The position numbers and the translations under genes were made by a program. Below are positions 6,595 to 13,717 of a stretch of DNA of 64,000 nucleotides, in pieces. This DNA comes from CAZVBV01 sp964509975 (GTDB lineage: Bacteria > Patescibacteriota > Gracilibacteria > UBA4473). Positions within the stretch are counted from its first letter, which is position 1. Each line of letters opens with the position of its first letter. The notes under the pieces are model-generated. The model saw only the letters and a list, made by a program, of their open reading frames with translations, did not search any database and was not told the DNA's origin. The stretch covers positions 1 through 64,000 of the forward strand of contig CAZDZO010000002.1 in NCBI GenBank assembly GCA_964509975.1, in the 5' to 3' direction.

Positions 6595-7731
6595 TTATTT
6601 CCCTTCCGCAAAATTAAGAATTCTTCCATTCAATTTCTCTGCAAAAAGGAATGGGAGGAAAAAGAGAATTCCCTGCTCTGTGGAAATTAAATCTGGTAGA
6701 AGAAGCAAAAAAACAAGTGTTAAAATTGAAGGTAGGAGTGGTTTTTTTTCGGAACTTATCTGAGGAAGGAAAACTAATGCAACCAAGAAAAGCAGTCCGA
6801 TAATTCCTTTCTCAAAAAGTGTCAGCAATAATCCACTGGAAGTGATTCGCAATGCTTCAGGAACAAGCACTGTGTCAGCGGAGTTTTGAAAAGCAATAAG
6901 AAATTGCCCTTCCCCTACTCCGAGCAAGACTTGTAATGGATCCGAGAAAAAAGAAGAAAGCCAGAATCCTGATAAAGATAATGAAAAATGTTGTGTGAAG
7001 AGTCCCCATACAAAGAGCACAAAAAGAAAGACCAGACCAAACCAGACATCTCGACGTTGGTTTCCTTTTGTAAGTTTTGGAAGCCAGAGTTTTGATCCAA
7101 AGATAAGGAGAATCGAAAAGATTATTAATCCCAACTGAGCGTTCGAAAAAATGATCCAACTATATAAAAGTAAAACCGGAATACGCCCAATAAAACGAGG
7201 TTCTTTAAGGGCAAACACCATTCCCCAAAGGCTTGCCATGGCCAATAAAAGAAGAGAAATCCCCAAATGTGGAAAGAAAGTAGCAAACAAAAATCCTATT
7301 AAAACACTCACAAACAGTGTCCATCGCTTCCATTTTCCTTCAATGAAAAAAGCTTCTCCTGTTCCCATTGCCAAGAATCCTGTCGTCCATACAATGAGAA
7401 ATAACATTGAAGTTTCACTCGCTAATGAGAAGATTGCCGACAGTGCTCCATATCCCAAAAAACCAAGTAAAAAGAGAATTGCCGACAAAGAAAGAACTTG
7501 CTCTCTTTTTGAAAAATATTGTCCAAAAAACACAAGAAAAATCCCGAGTCCTGATAAAGGAAAAATAACTTCTAACGTGGGCTGAAACGTTCCCAAAAAG
7601 AATCCGTCTCCCCCCAAAAGAAACCCAAAGGGAATCCAAAACGTGAGAATAAAAAGCAAAAACCCAAGTCGTTCTGCCCAGAGTCCTATCTGTGCACTTT
7701 TATTGTGTTCGATACCAAAATCCATATTCAT
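6595..7731 (-). CDS. Polytopic membrane protein, O-antigen polymerase/ligase-like
   Basis: The 378-aa protein has about ten hydrophobic segments and short loops. A late loop with LLGVGEGQFLIAFQNS and then SEALRI-type residues (PEALRITSSGLLLTLFEKG) resembles the GVGPGNF loop of Wzy/WaaL/RfaL-type polysaccharide polymerases and ligases, but it is short and weakly conserved, so the call is tentative. It would act at the cell envelope, adding or polymerising lipid-linked glycans. Its start overlaps the stop of the lipoprotein gene by 4 nt (ATGA), so the two form an operon. Alternative starts are 7731 and 7725. Confidence 0.5.
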   Translation of the reverse strand: MNMDFGIEHNKSAQIGLWAERLGFLLFILTFWIPFGFLLGGDGFFLGTFQPTLEVIFPLSGLGIFLVFFGQYFSKREQVLSLSAILFLLGFLGYGALSAIFSLASETSMLFLIVWTTGFLAMGTGEAFFIEGKWKRWTLFVSVLIGFLFATFFPHLGISLLLLAMASLWGMVFALKEPRFIGRIPVLLLYSWIIFSNAQLGLIIFSILLIFGSKLWLPKLTKGNQRRDVWFGLVFLFVLFVWGLFTQHFSLSLSGFWLSSFFSDPLQVLLGVGEGQFLIAFQNSADTVLVPEALRITSSGLLLTLFEKGIIGLLFLVALVFLPQISSEKKPLLPSILTLVFLLLLPDLISTEQGILFFLPFLFAEKLNGRILNFAEGK

Positions 7732-9125
7732 TGTTGAGGAGGAGAAAAAGCTTCTTGAAGTATTCGTCGTCGTTTAAGCATATGATTAAAGGTGTCTTCC
7801 ATTTCTTTGAGTCCTTCTTCCGGTGTGAGAATTTTTTCTCCTGTACGATGCACCAATTTTTTCATGCCAGATAAAATTATCTCTCGAGAAAGCGGAAATA
7901 TCATACCCTGAGCAACTTTCGCCTGTCTTACAAATATTTCCCTGTTTGGTTCGGTTTCTTCTTGTTGTAATAAGTTTTGTCGAGGGGACGGAATTCCTGT
8001 GGATTTAAAAAATCCATGAAGATTCTCTGTACGAAGTGAGAATTTCAAAAACTGCCAAGCAAGTTGTTGATCTCGACTCGACACAGGAACCGCGAGTGCA
8101 TTCACAGATCCATATACTTTTCGCAGAGAAGTTTTTTCTGGTGATTCGAATTGTGGCAAAAATCCTACACGAATATCGTTTTGAGGAATCCGTTTTCCTT
8201 GTGGTAATGAGTCAAAAAGGGATTCAATGTATTTCAAATCACGAGGCGTTCCAAAGACCATCGACACATTCCCTTTTGCAAATGCTTCAAAATCTTTGTG
8301 TTTTGATTCTGGGCTGACGAACAACGCATTCCACGAATGATACGAAACTCCCTCATTCGCAAATCCCAGATAAAACTTGAGAGCTTGCAAAGCATAATTA
8401 ACACGTTCTCCGGAAGACGTGACTCCTTTTGTTTCGGCAAAGAGCGCTTCACTTCCATCATCTGAAAAGAGTTCTCCTGTAAGTTGAAGAAAGAGTTCAA
8501 AAAAGATTTCTTTTCCTCTAATAATATTATCTACTCGTCCAATAGCCCCTCCCGATCGTGCAAATCGCTCGAAGGAATTATTTTTTCGATTCAATGCTTC
8601 TGCTTGGTCTCGAAAATCTTCCCAGGTCTCCCCTACCTTCACATCTGCTCCAAATTCTTCCTCAAAATGCCCGGCATTATAAATTACAGCCAAGGTTTCA
8701 ATCCCCATGGGAACCCCCCAGATAACGCCTCCATGAATTAATTCTCGTGCAACGGAGGGAGTAAAATATTCTTTGAATTTCTCTGGTTGAAGGGCTTCAT
8801 CGTCTCGCAAGGGAACGAGCTTGCCTACATTGTGCGCAATCCAATCTCCATCCACAAAAACAATATCTGGTCCGTTGCCTTCCAAAATAGCATCTGGAAG
8901 AGTTTTTTTTAGTTCGGTGTCACTTTCAAATGCAATAACTCGAAATTGAAGATCAGAAGAATCAAAAAGAGAGATAAATTCTCGCCCCAAAGCTTCCCAA
9001 AAATCACCATTCTCTGATACCCAAATAGTTAAATTCCCAGAAACGGGAGGCAGCTCTGGTTGTTTTTTCTCACATCCAACGAGCAGAAAAGCTGTCAGAC
9101 AAAGAAAAATAGCTATTTTTTTCAT
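7728..9125 (-). CDS. Extracellular solute-binding lipoprotein (SBP family 1-like)
   Basis: The 465-aa protein starts with a lipoprotein signal peptide and a lipobox (FLLVGC, Cys about 18). It continues with family features of sugar-type ABC binding proteins: LTIWVSENG, an early FEALGREF-like helix, GPDIVFVDGDWIAH, VPMGIETLAVIYN and TWEDFRDQAEAL. AQGMIFPLS and a C-terminal LKEMEDTFN helix also match. It should be anchored on the outer face of the membrane and bind a carbohydrate or oligosaccharide. No ABC permease or ATPase gene lies in the window. Its partner instead is the overlapping Wzy-like membrane gene, which suggests a role in surface glycans (inference). The start lies in an AAAC-rich leader with no Shine-Dalgarno sequence. 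Confidence 0.8.
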   Translation of the reverse strand: MKKIAIFLCLTAFLLVGCEKKQPELPPVSGNLTIWVSENGDFWEALGREFISLFDSSDLQFRVIAFESDTELKKTLPDAILEGNGPDIVFVDGDWIAHNVGKLVPLRDDEALQPEKFKEYFTPSVARELIHGGVIWGVPMGIETLAVIYNAGHFEEEFGADVKVGETWEDFRDQAEALNRKNNSFERFARSGGAIGRVDNIIRGKEIFFELFLQLTGELFSDDGSEALFAETKGVTSSGERVNYALQALKFYLGFANEGVSYHSWNALFVSPESKHKDFEAFAKGNVSMVFGTPRDLKYIESLFDSLPQGKRIPQNDIRVGFLPQFESPEKTSLRKVYGSVNALAVPVSSRDQQLAWQFLKFSLRTENLHGFFKSTGIPSPRQNLLQQEETEPNREIFVRQAKVAQGMIFPLSREIILSGMKKLVHRTGEKILTPEEGLKEMEDTFNHMLKRRRILQEAFSPPQQ

Positions 9126-9253
9126 GTTTGTATTGGGGTTTCTTTTCGTGTCTAATCCTACAAAAGAGAATCCAAAGAGTCAAAGTGTTGGAAAGGGAAA
9201 GAACAAGAAAGTTATATTGACTATTGAAAATTGCAAATTGCCAATCGAATTGT

Positions 9254-9281
9254 TTGACAAAAAGAAATTTTTGACCACAAT
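9254..9281 (+). promoter_or_regulatory. Candidate secE-nusG promoter
   Basis: TTGACA (9254-9259), a 16-nt spacer and CACAAT (9276-9281) lie upstream of secE. They predict a leader of about 15 nt. The -10 is weak. Confidence 0.4.
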
Positions 9282-9302
9282 TCTGCCGGTAGTTTTTGCG
9301 CC

Positions 9303-9479
9303 ATGAAAAATATTTTACAAGACAAAATCGCTGAACTTCATAACGTGACTTGGCCGACCAAGAATCAGGCTGTTCACTCAATGATTACTGTAATTGCCAT
9401 CATGCTTTTGGTGGGAATCTTTTTAGGAGTGATAGATTACTTCTTTAACGAAGGTATTCTTTTCCTTCTCAACCTTTAA
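9303..9479 (+). CDS. secE: Preprotein translocase subunit SecE
   Basis: This short gene encodes 58 aa. A cytoplasmic amphipathic helix (DKIAELHNVTWPTKNQ) carries the conserved E-L--V-WP motif of SecE. A single membrane span follows (MITVIAIMLLVGIFLGVID) and then a short tail. SecE clamps SecY in the translocon. Its position two nt before nusG and upstream of rplK-rplA is the classical bacterial arrangement. It is the minimal one-span form found in most bacteria, unlike the three-span E. coli protein. Confidence 0.95.
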   Translation: MKNILQDKIAELHNVTWPTKNQAVHSMITVIAIMLLVGIFLGVIDYFFNEGILFLLNL

Positions 9480-9481
9480 TT

Positions 9482-10030
9482 ATGGTCAAACAAGATCCTT
9501 CACTCGGTCGCAACTGGTATGTTATTCACACATATTCTGGATATGAAGACGCCGTGAAAAAAGCGGTTGAACAACGAACTGAATCTATGGGAATGCAAGA
9601 ATATGTTTTTGAAGTAGTTGTTCCAAAAGAAAAAGTGGTTGTTATGAAAGCCGGAAAACAAGAAGTGGTTGAAAAGAACCTTTTTCCAGGATACGTATTG
9701 ATTGATATGATAGTAACTGATGCATCATGGTTTATGGTGCGAAATACTCCCAATGTAACGGGGTTTGTGGGATCTGGAAATACTCCAGTACCCGTGCTTC
9801 CGGAAGAATTTGGTGTGATTAAACGACGAATGGGGGCGAGTGAACCAACAACTGAAATAAAACTTAATGTTGGTGATTTGGTGACTATCAAAGAAGGTCC
9901 GTTCTCAAATTACGAAGGATTGATCTCTGAAGTAAATAAAGCCAAAGGAAAAGTAACCGTCATGGTTTCTATTTTTGATCGAGAAACTCCCGTTGAGCTT
10001 GACTTCAATCAAGTTATAAAGAAAATCTAG
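9482..10030 (+). CDS. nusG: Transcription termination/antitermination protein NusG
   Basis: The 182-aa protein binds RNA polymerase and couples it to Rho or the ribosome. The NGN domain opens with NWYVIHTYSGYEDAVKKAVE. The FPGYVLIDM segment and FVGSGNTPVPVLPEE are typical. The C-terminal KOW domain has VTIKEGPFSNYEGLISEVN followed by KGKVTVMVSIFDRETPVELDF. Length is normal. It follows secE by 2 nt and ends with TAG before the ribosomal protein genes. Confidence 0.97.
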   Translation: MVKQDPSLGRNWYVIHTYSGYEDAVKKAVEQRTESMGMQEYVFEVVVPKEKVVVMKAGKQEVVEKNLFPGYVLIDMIVTDASWFMVRNTPNVTGFVGSGNTPVPVLPEEFGVIKRRMGASEPTTEIKLNVGDLVTIKEGPFSNYEGLISEVNKAKGKVTVMVSIFDRETPVELDFNQVIKKI

Positions 10031-10125
10031 CGGAATTTATTCCATAGTACTTAGTATTTTAGAGCTTAGAACTTAGAAAAAATTAAAAAAACTTTCAAAA
10101 TATTACTCATTCTTAATTGAAAAAA

Positions 10126-10563
10126 ATGCCTCCCAAAAAACCATACGTATCAAAATTTAAAATCCAGTTAAAGGCCGGATCAGCCACTCCAGCACCACCA
10201 GTTGGACCGGTGCTTGGACAACACGGAATTAACATTCAAGCATTCTGTTCTGAATTTAATGACAAGACAGCCGACCAAAAAGCGGAACAACTTACAATTC
10301 CTGTAATTTGTTACGTATTTGAAGACAAAAGTTTCGAACTTGAATACAAAACACCACCGGCATCAGTATTGATCAAAAAAGAACTCGGAATTGAGAAAGG
10401 TTCTGGACGACCCAATACAGAAAAGATTGGAAAAATTACTCGAAAACAACTTGAAAATGTTGCGACTGCAAAGATGAAAGATCTCAATGCGAACGATATG
10501 GACGCAGCTGTAAAGATTATCGCCGGAACGGCGAAACGAATGGGACTTGATCCCGAAATTTAA
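10126..10563 (+). CDS. rplK: 50S ribosomal protein L11
   Basis: The 145-aa protein of the GTPase-associated centre binds 23S rRNA. KFKIQLKAGSATPAPPVGP and LGQHGINIQAFCSEFN form the N-terminal domain, and the C-terminal RNA-binding domain includes KIGKITRKQLENVA and AVKIIAGTAKRMGL. I chose the ATG at 10126. An in-frame TTG nine nt earlier would add only MKK and has no support. A 95-nt AT-rich leader with TTAG repeats precedes it, without a recognisable Shine-Dalgarno sequence. Confidence 0.97.
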   Translation: MPPKKPYVSKFKIQLKAGSATPAPPVGPVLGQHGINIQAFCSEFNDKTADQKAEQLTIPVICYVFEDKSFELEYKTPPASVLIKKELGIEKGSGRPNTEKIGKITRKQLENVATAKMKDLNANDMDAAVKIIAGTAKRMGLDPEI

Positions 10564-10623
10564 AAAGCCACCTTTCGTGGGAGTCCCTGCTCGGGACATT
10601 ATTTACCACTAACCCCCCTAAAA

Positions 10624-11304
10624 ATGAGCAAATCAAAAAGTATCCGTAGCGCGTACGATAAAATCGATCGCGAAAAAAGATATCCTATTTCAGAAGCCTT
10701 GAAACTCATGGTTTCTTGTTCGACAGTGAAATTCGACCCAACAGCTGAGGTTCACTTCACACTGGGAATTGATCCAAAACACGCTGACCAACAAGTTCGA
10801 ACAACTGTTTCTCTTCCACATGGAACTGGAAAAACGGTTCGAGTGGCAGTGTTCTGTGAAGACGACAAAATCAAAGCAGCGAAGCTAGCGGGAGCCATCG
10901 AGGCAGGAGCTGGTGATCTTATTGATAAAGTTGCAAAAGGATGGACCGATTTCGATGTTGCCGTTGCAACACCAGAACTTATGAAGTCTCTTGCCAAAAT
11001 TGCCCGTGTGCTTGGTCCACGAGGACTTATGCCAAATCCAAAAGCAGGAACGGTAACAACTGACGTTGAAAAGGTTGTGAAAGAACTCTCTGCTGGACGA
11101 ATCGAATTCCGAAACGATAAAAATGGAATCGTGCACTCACTTTTTGGAAAATTAAGTTTTGGAGAAAAGAAGCTTGAAGAGAATCTTAAAACCGTTCTCA
11201 AGGCGGTAAAAGATGCTAAACCAGCTGGACTCAAAAAAGATTATTTGAAAAACGTAACTATTAACTCTACGATGGGGGCAGGAATCAAAATTAACCTTGA
11301 TTAG
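10624..11304 (+). CDS. rplA: 50S ribosomal protein L1
   Basis: The 226-aa protein forms the L1 stalk and usually autoregulates the L11-L1 operon. LGPRGLMPNPKAGTVTTDVE is the family signature. HFTLGIDPKHADQQVR and VRVAVFC are also standard. Between rplK and rplA lie hairpins (CCACC/GTGGG and GTCCC/GGGAC, 10568-10600) that could be processing or L1-binding structures, although I do not see a clear mimic of the L1 rRNA site. Several Arg codons are CGA even in this highly expressed gene. Confidence 0.97.
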   Translation: MSKSKSIRSAYDKIDREKRYPISEALKLMVSCSTVKFDPTAEVHFTLGIDPKHADQQVRTTVSLPHGTGKTVRVAVFCEDDKIKAAKLAGAIEAGAGDLIDKVAKGWTDFDVAVATPELMKSLAKIARVLGPRGLMPNPKAGTVTTDVEKVVKELSAGRIEFRNDKNGIVHSLFGKLSFGEKKLEENLKTVLKAVKDAKPAGLKKDYLKNVTINSTMGAGIKINLD

Positions 11305-11306
11305 TC

Positions 11307-11789
11307 ATGGGTGGAGGTGGAATGTACTACAGTGGCGGAATTTCTTATGCTCCCCCTTATATGATTCTTCTCATCGGACTCCTTTTTATTACTTTTATTT
11401 TTATAATTTATAAAATGTCAGACTCAAAATTTCGTCTTCATGATTTAATTAATATTGGTGGTGTGATTATTGGAATCGCTCTTACTGCTATTGGATCTAT
11501 TTTTCTTCTCAATGCTGTATTGAAATTATATGTATTTGATTTTGATTCAAATCCTTACTTCTCAGCAACAGAACAGTGCCGATATGATCATAACAATGTT
11601 AAAATGGGAGAAAGCCCAACAAAGCTTGAAGGAGAAGCCTTTGATACTTGTGTAACAGAAAAAACAGAACAAGAAAATTTACGATACGTACGAAAAAAAC
11701 AAGAAAGCATGATCGACGGATTGGCGATGCTACTGGTGGGAATCCCCTTCTGGTTGATCTTTGGAGTGAGGCGGAAGAAAAAGAAGTGA
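11307..11789 (+). CDS. Hypothetical membrane protein, 160 aa
   Basis: I do not recognise the family. It starts 2 nt after the rplA stop with no leader of its own, so it is probably co-transcribed with the ribosomal genes. A glycine/tyrosine-rich N-terminus (MGGGGMYYSGGISY) precedes three hydrophobic segments (YMILLIGLLFITFIFIIY, GGVIIGIALTAIGSIFLLNA, GLAMLLVGIPFWLIFGV). A loop of about 60 residues with two Cys lies between the second and third spans. The C-terminus is a Lys/Arg tail. rplJ-rplL, which usually follow rplA, are not here. Confidence 0.75.
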   Translation: MGGGGMYYSGGISYAPPYMILLIGLLFITFIFIIYKMSDSKFRLHDLINIGGVIIGIALTAIGSIFLLNAVLKLYVFDFDSNPYFSATEQCRYDHNNVKMGESPTKLEGEAFDTCVTEKTEQENLRYVRKKQESMIDGLAMLLVGIPFWLIFGVRRKKKK

Positions 11790-11847
11790 TCCCGCAGTGT
11801 GGAAGAACTTATTCCCGTAAAAGCGGGAAACCCAATCGATAAAATTG

Positions 11848-11972
11848 GCAACCCACGGCTTTAGCCGTGGGCTTTTCATACCCCCTCCAATCATACTCCC
11901 TCCAACCTACTTACTCGGAACAGCTACTCTCCCTCAGAGGAAGAATAGCCCACCGCTGAAGCGGTGGGTTGT
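11848..11972. repeat. Inverted pair of REP/IS200-like hairpins
   Basis: CCCACGGCTTTAGCCGTGGG (11852-11871) and CCCACCGCTGAAGCGGTGGG (11949-11968) are 9-bp hairpins. In opposite orientation each is preceded by AA and followed by CTNTT, so the two are inverted copies of one element. They differ by a compensatory G-C/C-G swap in the stem. The ~77-bp core holds no gene. The form resembles subterminal palindromes of IS200/IS605 elements, a MITE derived from them, or a BIME-type REP pair. The first hairpin may also terminate the rplA operon. Confidence 0.6.
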
Positions 11973-11987
11973 AAAAATTATGCATAG

Positions 11988-12019
11988 AAAAAAAGGGACT
12001 TCAAGTGAAGTCCCTTTTT
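11988..12019. terminator. Bidirectional terminator
   Basis: A-run, GGGACTTC, loop AAGT, GAAGTCCC and T-run form a symmetric hairpin between the rplA operon and the convergent membrane-protein gene ending at 12033. Confidence 0.85.
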
Positions 12020-12032
12020 CAGGTTGAGAGTC

Positions 12033-12419
12033 TTATTTTTTTTTGTCGGAGATATATTGCCGTCTTATAATGGTCCAAAGTACCATTAATAAGAGAAGTC
12101 CTATAGCGCCAAGCCTCGAAAAGAAATCTACTTGGATAAAGGAATTTTCACTCCACCTCCAAAAGTAAGAAATACTCACTCCAACAATAAATGCTGCAAT
12201 AAGACTGGTCACTATCCAGTACATTTTATGTACTCGATGTATTATCCCTTCGGAAAGAAAATACACACAAGCAACACCTATAGTTGCTACTACTAACCCT
12301 TCCTCATATTCAAAAACTATTTTGATTGAAGGAAAAAAGAGATGAAAAAGTAAATACACAATTCCTCCTGAAATGGGGATAGAAAAGAGTGTATCCCATT
12401 TTGCTAATTTTTGTTCCAT
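12033..12419 (-). CDS. Hypothetical four-span membrane protein, 128 aa
   Basis: I do not recognise this protein. Four hydrophobic segments are visible (ISGGIVYLLFHLFFP, EGLVVATIGVACVYFLSEGI, IVTSLIAAFIVGVSISYF, IGLLLLMVLWTII) with a positively charged C-terminal tail. I prefer the Met at 12419 (MEQKLAKWD), because the longer frame runs into a hairpin-rich leader and adds a non-conserved charged stretch. A possible promoter (TTGACG-17-TAAATG) lies in the 12500-12560 region. Nothing in the context gives a function. Confidence 0.6.
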   Translation of the reverse strand: MEQKLAKWDTLFSIPISGGIVYLLFHLFFPSIKIVFEYEEGLVVATIGVACVYFLSEGIIHRVHKMYWIVTSLIAAFIVGVSISYFWRWSENSFIQVDFFSRLGAIGLLLLMVLWTIIRRQYISDKKK

Positions 12420-12616
12420 ACGTTTATTTTTAGTTGTTTTCAAATTTGAAATATAAAAGATCGCAACCTGATGCTCTCGCACAGAGATTACAAATTTCAG
12501 TCTCTGTGAATGAGACAGGATACATTTAGCTTAAAAATACTGACGCGTCAATTCTTAAACGTAGTCTGATAGTTACCCGCCTACGGGTGACATCACTTGT
12601 GGGACGGTGACTTTCT
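12420..12616 (-). other. Hairpin-rich gap upstream of the 128-aa gene
   Basis: About 200 nt without a gene. It contains a CACAGAGA/TCTCTGTG hairpin near 12480-12508, a GTTACCCG/CGGGTGAC hairpin near 12571-12590 and nearby GTGAC/GTCAC repeats. These could form a structured leader or a small RNA. No known RNA family is recognisable. Confidence 0.4.
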
Positions 12617-12645
12617 ATGAAAAGAGCACCCACAAGGGATGCCCT
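12617..12645 (-). terminator. Terminator of trxA
   Basis: On the minus strand GGGCATCC, a 5-nt loop and GGGTGCTC pair with G-U wobbles and run into TTTT. It sits about 15 nt past the trxA stop. The wobbles make it specific to this strand. Confidence 0.7.
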
Positions 12646-12658
12646 TACAATTTTTCTA

Positions 12659-12976
12659 TTACACGTGTTTCCCAACCATCGCTAGCAACGCTTCTTTGCT
12701 TTGAAGTCCAGATGTTTCTTCAACCATTTCCCCACCCTTGAATACTTTCAATGTTGGAATAGACATCACGCCATATTTCGCAGAAGCTTCTGGGGCTTGA
12801 TCCACATCAACTTTTACCACTTTTGAACCCGCTGGCATTTCCTTAGAAAGTTCTTCTAAAACAGGAACAAGTGCCTGACACGGTCCACACCAAGTAGCAA
12901 AGAAATCTACGAGGACAACATCACTACTATTAAGCACCTCTGCTTCGAAATCGGAATCAGTAACCATTTGAGCCAT
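12659..12976 (-). CDS. trxA: Thioredoxin
   Basis: The 105-aa cytoplasmic disulfide reductase has the active-site WCGPCQ in VLVDFFATWCGPCQALVPVL. The cis-Pro segment MSIPTLKVFKGGEMVEE and the GLQSKEALLAMV helix complete the fold. I chose the Met at 12976 (MAQMVTDSDFEAEVL), which gives the normal thioredoxin length. An upstream in-frame extension would add 21 unconserved residues. No thioredoxin reductase gene is seen in the window. Confidence 0.96.
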   Translation of the reverse strand: MAQMVTDSDFEAEVLNSSDVVLVDFFATWCGPCQALVPVLEELSKEMPAGSKVVKVDVDQAPEASAKYGVMSIPTLKVFKGGEMVEETSGLQSKEALLAMVGKHV

Positions 12977-13076
12977 TTTATTTTTATTAAGTGCTTGCAT
13001 GCTACTCATTCTCATTTTTTGTGGCAAGAAAAAAAACATCTGATGGCTTATTTACGTGATCTGACTCTCTATTTTT

Positions 13077-13667
13077 TTAAACTTGAAGTCGTTTCTCTTC
13101 CAACATATTCAAAAAATTCAAACATTCTCTCGCTTGAGCAGAATTAGGATTGGTGTCAATGACTTTTTGAAAAGCGATTCGTGCCCGCGTGAAATCTTTA
13201 CTATTCATATAACAAACTCCCAAATCACAAAGAATATTTGGATCGGAAGGTCTCAGTGTTTCTGATCGTTCGAGAATCGCTAATCCCTTTTGTCCCCTAT
13301 TTTCATTGTACAATGACCAACCAAGACATCTGAGAATTTCTGGATGATTCGGTGCCATCTCGTTTGCTCGTTCAAGTTCTTCTACCGATTTATTCCACTT
13401 TTCTTGGAGTGAATACAAAAACCCTCGTAGATACCGCGCATTCGAGGTCTTTGGATCAATTTTCACAGCTTGATCGAGTGCTTTCTCCGCTTTGTCTAAC
13501 TGACGAAGAGAAATGTAATTATCCCCCAGTTCTTCATACGCAGATACACAATTATGATCTTCCATTAAAACACTATGAAGCACGCGAATGGCTTTCGCAC
13601 TATTTCCACTGGCTTTAAGTTCTGTAGCTTGTTTAAGAATTTTGGAGATATATGATTCTTGGTCCAT
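13077..13667 (-). CDS. TPR repeat protein
   Basis: The 196-aa protein is made of about five tetratricopeptide repeats, with A--LG--Y-----Y--A---(F/Y)-KAL-type spacing. Examples are AYEELGDNYISLRQLDKAEK, ARYLRGFLYSLQEKWNKSVE and LCDLGVCYMNSKDFTRARIA. It has no signal peptide, so it is probably a cytoplasmic scaffold or adaptor. The promoter's TATAAT ends 6 nt before the ATG, so its mRNA should be leaderless. The partner is unknown, and trxA lies downstream on the same strand. Confidence 0.85.
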   Translation of the reverse strand: MDQESYISKILKQATELKASGNSAKAIRVLHSVLMEDHNCVSAYEELGDNYISLRQLDKAEKALDQAVKIDPKTSNARYLRGFLYSLQEKWNKSVEELERANEMAPNHPEILRCLGWSLYNENRGQKGLAILERSETLRPSDPNILCDLGVCYMNSKDFTRARIAFQKVIDTNPNSAQARECLNFLNMLEEKRLQV

Positions 13668-13673
13668 CTCCTA

Positions 13674-13702
13674 ATTATACCACAAATAACGCTAAAATAC
13701 AA
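13674..13702 (-). promoter_or_regulatory. Leaderless promoter of the TPR gene
   Basis: The minus strand reads TTGTAT (13697-13702), a 17-nt spacer ending TGTGG, then TATAAT (13674-13679). Only TAGGAG lies between the -10 and the ATG, so the start codon falls at the transcription start. The same TTGTNT-17-TATGG-TATAAT pattern recurs at 36482, 39531 and 46359. Confidence 0.7.
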
Positions 13703-13717
13703 GAGTCCCCGAGATAA

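Noticed and set aside
7151..7585. 144-aa frame antisense to the Wzy-like gene
   Set aside because: Lys/Ser-rich shadow of a hydrophobic gene, without recognisable motifs.
10752..11234. 160-aa frame antisense to rplA
   Set aside because: The composition is that of the reverse complement of a coding gene, and rplA is certain.
11845..12027. 60-aa frame over the REP pair
   Set aside because: It covers the hairpins and a terminator and has no family features.
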